Shown in pieces: positions 6,167-8,217 of a DNA stretch of 8,217 bases; the stretch's first letter is position 1, and each line of letters starts with the position of its first letter. Under the pieces are notes generated by a model. The model was not told the origin of the DNA. It did no database searches and worked only from the letters and a program-made list of their open reading frames with translations. The translations under genes were made by a program, and so were the position numbers. The DNA comes from an uncultured Collinsella sp. GTDB taxonomy: Bacteria > Actinomycetota > Coriobacteriia > Coriobacteriales > Coriobacteriaceae. The DNA lies in contig USCJ01000051.1 in the NCBI GenBank assembly GCA_900553215.1, forward strand, positions 1-8,217, read 5' to 3'.

Positions 6167-7105
6167 TTATTTAGCGGAGACCTTGCCACTGGCGTCCTTG
6201 ACGACCTTCATGGCAGAAACGGGAATAAAGCCCTGCTCCTCGACGAGCTTGCCCTGGACGTCGTCGGAAAGCATGAACTCCAGGAAGGCCTTGGTGGCCT
6301 CGTCGGCGTCCTTAGCACAGTACATGTGCTCGGTCGCCCAGATCTTGAAGGAGTCGTCGGTGACGTTTGTGCTCTTGGGCTCGACGCCCTCGACCATGAT
6401 GGCGTTGAACTTGGAGTCATCGAAGTGCGAGAAGTCAAGGTAGGAGATGGCGTTGTCGGTGCTGCCCATCTGAGTCTGGACATCGCCGGACTTGTCGAGC
6501 TCGGCGTCGCCCTTAAAGTCGACGGCCTCGTCGCCAAAGACGGCGGCCTCGAAGGTGGCGCGGGTGCCGGAGCCGGCCTTGCGGTTGAGAACGACGATCT
6601 TGGCGTCGTCGCCGCCGACCTCCTTCCAGTTGGTGATCTGGCCGGAGAAGATGCCCTTGAGCTGCTCGAGGGTCAGGTCGTCGACTGTCACGTTCTTGGA
6701 GACGACGGGGCCCATGCCCACGACGGCGACCTCGTGATCGACGAGGTTCTTGACCTGATCGGCCTCGAGCTTGGTCTCGGCGAAGACATCGGAATTACCG
6801 ATGGTGACGGTGCCGGCGGCGACAGCGGTCAGGCCCTTGCCCGAACCGTTGCCCGAACCGGAGACGGAGACGTCGGGGTTGGCATCCATAAACTTCTCGG
6901 CAGCAGCCTCGACGAGAGCCTGGAACGAGGAGGCGCCGTCGTAGGTTACCTCGCCCGAGACGGACTCGGCAGCAGCGGCGCTACCCTTGTCGGCGGCGTC
7001 GGTTGCGCCTGCGCCGCCGCAACCAACGAGACCGAGGCCGACGATGCTGGCAAGACCACCAGCGAGGCCGAGGAACTGACGACGAGAATAAGCCTGATCG
7101 AGCAT
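6167..7105 (-). CDS. pstS: Phosphate-binding lipoprotein PstS
   Basis: This is the extracytoplasmic solute-binding protein that captures phosphate and delivers it to PstCA. Of 312 residues, the N-terminus has SRRQFLGL (7-14), a twin-arginine-type motif, then a hydrophobic stretch and lipobox LVGC (26-29). Together these predict a Tat-exported lipoprotein anchored at Cys29. A Gly/Ala/Ser/Asp-rich tether (30-50) leads into the binding domain. Ligand-loop candidates are GASSFQAL (57-64), GSGKGL (87-92), NSD (104-106) and AGSGTRATFE (177-186). GIFSGQITNW (151-160) is a family hallmark. The ATG at 7105 is chosen for its AAAGGAAG about 4 nt upstream; a GTG at 7138 in the same frame lies inside a hairpin and has no good site. 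It is the first gene of the pst operon, and phosphate-starvation induction is expected from the family. No other candidate function competes. Confidence 0.95.
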   Translation of the reverse strand: MLDQAYSRRQFLGLAGGLASIVGLGLVGCGGAGATDAADKGSAAAAESVSGEVTYDGASSFQALVEAAAEKFMDANPDVSVSGSGNGSGKGLTAVAAGTVTIGNSDVFAETKLEADQVKNLVDHEVAVVGMGPVVSKNVTVDDLTLEQLKGIFSGQITNWKEVGGDDAKIVVLNRKAGSGTRATFEAAVFGDEAVDFKGDAELDKSGDVQTQMGSTDNAISYLDFSHFDDSKFNAIMVEGVEPKSTNVTDDSFKIWATEHMYCAKDADEATKAFLEFMLSDDVQGKLVEEQGFIPVSAMKVVKDASGKVSAK

Positions 7106-7130
7106 GATCTTCCTTTCATACAAGCGACTC

Positions 7131-7147
7131 GCGGGCACCCTGCCCGC
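7131..7147. promoter_or_regulatory. Leader hairpin just upstream of the pstS ribosome-binding site
   Basis: Perfect 6-bp GC arms GCGGGC (7131-7136) and GCCCGC (7142-7147) close a 5-nt loop, 25 nt before the pstS ATG in the probable 5' untranslated region. No T tract follows on the minus strand, so it is not a terminator for that direction. It could stabilise the message or influence initiation; this is inference. Confidence 0.45.
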
Positions 7148-7298
7148 TTTGCTGTTTGGAAAGATACGGTCTCGATCGGGCAGCGCCCGCGTCAGCTGCG
7201 CTTTATTACGGGCATCTGATAGACCCTTACCGCAAGCGCGGCAGGGCTTTACAAACGAATAACAATCCCGCCGACAAGCATGACCCGCCTTTTACACC

Positions 7299-7335
7299 AA
7301 ATGATCCGTTTTCCTCCGTCCCCAAGGGATCATTT
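7299..7335. repeat. Intergenic hairpin with 19-nt CCGTCCCC loop (copy B)
   Basis: Perfect 9-bp arms AAATGATCC (7299-7307) and GGATCATTT (7327-7335) enclose a 19-nt loop, GTTTTCCTCCGTCCCCAAG on the plus strand. The core CCGTCCCC occupies loop positions 9-16, exactly as in the hairpin at 3283-3323 (there on the minus strand). The arms of the two copies are unrelated. It sits between the dipeptidase terminator and the pstS promoter region. Confidence 0.7.
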
Positions 7336-7340
7336 TCAGA

Positions 7341-7379
7341 AAGAGGACGGCATAGACCTTCTGGTCATGCCGTCCTCTT
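7341..7379 (-). terminator. Probable terminator of the dipeptidase gene
   Basis: A very strong hairpin: 13-bp arms AAGAGGACGGCAT (7341-7353) and ATGCCGTCCTCTT (7367-7379), extended inside by GACC/GGTC past one bulged A, with a 4-nt loop. On the minus strand the arm ends in TT followed by TCTGAAAAT, so the T tract is short and interrupted. It lies 36 nt beyond the dipeptidase stop codon. The plus strand has no T tract, so the minus direction is preferred. Confidence 0.65.
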
Positions 7380-7415
7380 CGAAAGACAGGTTGTCGCCCT
7401 GGCGTTCGCGTAACC

Positions 7416-8217
7416 TTAAAGCTCCAGCTCGTTCAAGCGCAGGATTGCGACGATATAAATCTTGAGCGCCTGCTTGAGCTGCTCTTCGTTGGCGCACTCG
7501 TTGGGGCCGTGCATCTGGCCGCCCCATGGGGGCAGCTCCAGGCCGGTCTCCTCGGGGCCAAACGAGACGGCGCGGGCAAAGTTGCGTGCGTACGTGCCAC
7601 CGCCCATGGCGAAGGGCTCGACATGCTTGCCCGTAAACTCGTTATAGGTATCGATAAGCGCCTTCACAGCCGGATCGTCGGCAGAGACCGAGAACGGCAC
7701 CTTTGCGCGATCCACGCGATACGTCACGCCAAAGCGGCCCACAAGTGGCTCGAGCTGCTCGCGGATGGTATCGGCGCTCGTGCTGTCGGGGAAACGCACG
7801 TCAATGACCTGCTCAATGTGGCCATCCACCACGCGGATGACGCCGGGGTTGCACGTGAGCGGGCCAAACGCCGCGTTCGTCGCATCGATACCCAGGCCGC
7901 GGCCATAGGCATCCGCATGCACAAAGGCCAAGAACTTGACGAACTGGTGCTCGGCAGGCGTCAGCAGGCGCTCGTCACGGGCACCAAACGCATCCTCGGC
8001 CTCGCGCAGATACGCCACGATGAGGCCGACGGCATTGATCGTTCCCTCGGGCATCGAGGCATGACCGCCAATGCCGTGGGCAAAAATCTGCGCATGCCCG
8101 TTATCGAGCGCCGTGATCTCCAGGCGGCCGGCATTCTCAACAGGCGCCGGCAGTTCATCGGCGGCAATCGCAAGCTCGCAGATAGACTGCGACGGAATAG
8201 CGTTGCTCGCCTCGGCA
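7416..8217 (-). CDS. M20-family dipeptidase, PepV-like (5' end outside window)
   Basis: This is the C-terminal 266 residues of a metal-dependent cytoplasmic aminopeptidase or dipeptidase related to PepV/Sapep, which cleave dipeptides during peptide use. The reading frame is open from 8217, so the N-terminal part with most metal ligands is cut off by the window edge. Numbering from the first whole codon, GIGGHASMPEGTINA (48-62) is the lid/dimerisation-domain signature, with H52 matching the PepV catalytic-domain histidine. GGGTYAR (205-211) and SFGPEETG (218-225) follow, and QMHGPNE (234-240) carries the last metal ligand, H236. The TAA is at 7416-7418. A Met at 8054 could look like a start, but homology clearly continues through the preceding residues, so it is internal. 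The substrate range is unknown. The gene lies upstream of the pst operon and is separated from it by a strong hairpin and about 310 nt. Confidence 0.9.
   Translation of the reverse strand, partial: AEASNAIPSQSICELAIAADELPAPVENAGRLEITALDNGHAQIFAHGIGGHASMPEGTINAVGLIVAYLREAEDAFGARDERLLTPAEHQFVKFLAFVHADAYGRGLGIDATNAAFGPLTCNPGVIRVVDGHIEQVIDVRFPDSTSADTIREQLEPLVGRFGVTYRVDRAKVPFSVSADDPAVKALIDTYNEFTGKHVEPFAMGGGTYARNFARAVSFGPEETGLELPPWGGQMHGPNECANEEQLKQALKIYIVAILRLNELEL

Larger units (their letters stand above)
7106..7415. other. Intergenic region upstream of pstS
   Basis: No gene was found in these 310 nt. In order from the dipeptidase side the region holds the hairpin at 7341-7379, the CCGTCCCC-loop hairpin at 7299-7335, and an AT-richer patch with TTTACA at 7291-7296, TTTACA at 7248-7253 and TAACAA at 7260-7265. 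It also holds a weak minus-strand -10-like TAATAA at 7203-7208, a small CGGGC/GCCCG hairpin at 7177-7189 and a leader hairpin at 7131-7147. The pstS promoter must lie here. The TTTACA-type hexamers recall Pho-box repeats, but their spacing (12 and 43 nt) is not convincing, so I do not call a Pho box. Confidence 0.5.

Noticed and set aside
7106..7138. GTG at 7138 as the pstS start
   Set aside because: It adds eleven residues before a complete signal sequence, lies in a hairpin, and lacks a good ribosome-binding site compared with the ATG at 7105.
5119..7219. Two long plus-strand open frames (5119-6174 and 5948-7219) opposite pstA, pstC and pstS
   Set aside because: They are antisense to clear pst genes, with compositions (Asp/His/Arg/Gly-rich and Val/Gly/Leu/Asp-rich) that mirror the complementary codons; no domain is seen.
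7248..7296. Pho box made of TTTACA/TAACAA hexamers upstream of pstS
   Set aside because: Only three loose hexamers with irregular spacing (12 and 43 nt); this does not meet the regular 11-nt pattern expected of PhoB/PhoP sites.
8052..8054. ATG at 8054 as a dipeptidase start
   Set aside because: The upstream residues HGIGGHAS belong to the conserved M20 lid-domain motif, so the protein continues beyond the window edge.
1..8217. CRISPR arrays, tRNA or rRNA genes, insertion sequences, phage genes or toxin-antitoxin pairs
   Set aside because: No regular direct repeats, cloverleaf or rRNA-like sequence, transposase motifs or paired small genes were seen on either strand.

Overview
The window reads as one block of bacterial chromosome with every supported gene on the minus strand. 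Base composition is high in G+C, codons favour G or C at the third position, and the intergenic regions are short. The style and several intergenic motifs fit a Coriobacteriia member such as Collinsella. That assignment comes from pattern recognition and was not tested by a search.

Reading in the direction of transcription (high to low coordinates), the layout is as follows. (1) 8217-7416 holds the C-terminal 266 residues of an M20-family dipeptidase (PepV-like), cut by the window edge and followed by a strong hairpin at 7341-7379. (2) 7105-3442 is a complete high-affinity phosphate uptake operon, pstS-pstC-pstA-pstB. It is tightly packed: a 25-nt gap, then an 8-nt overlap, then a 4-nt ATGA overlap. 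It ends in a clear intrinsic terminator at 3349-3386, and no phoU follows. (3) 3238-602 is a two-gene unit, a Uup-type ABC-F ATPase followed after 6 nt by a Cof-type HAD phosphatase, ending in an intrinsic terminator at 519-544. (4) 389-12 is a short DtxR/MntR-family metalloregulator with a possible operator and promoter in front of it.

The phosphate operon is a coherent machine. PstS is a lipid-anchored binding protein whose signal looks like a Tat lipoprotein signal. PstC and PstA form the membrane channel, and PstB is the ATPase. The other genes are housekeeping or regulatory and show no clear functional link to it.

I found no phage, insertion sequence, CRISPR array, RNA gene or obviously new defence-type system. 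The most interesting non-coding signal is a pair of hairpins at 3283-3323 and 7299-7335. Their stems are unrelated in sequence, yet both have a 19-nt loop with the same CCGTCCCC core at the same loop position. A weaker relative lies at 564-592. All three lie at boundaries between transcription units, which suggests a dispersed intergenic element family.
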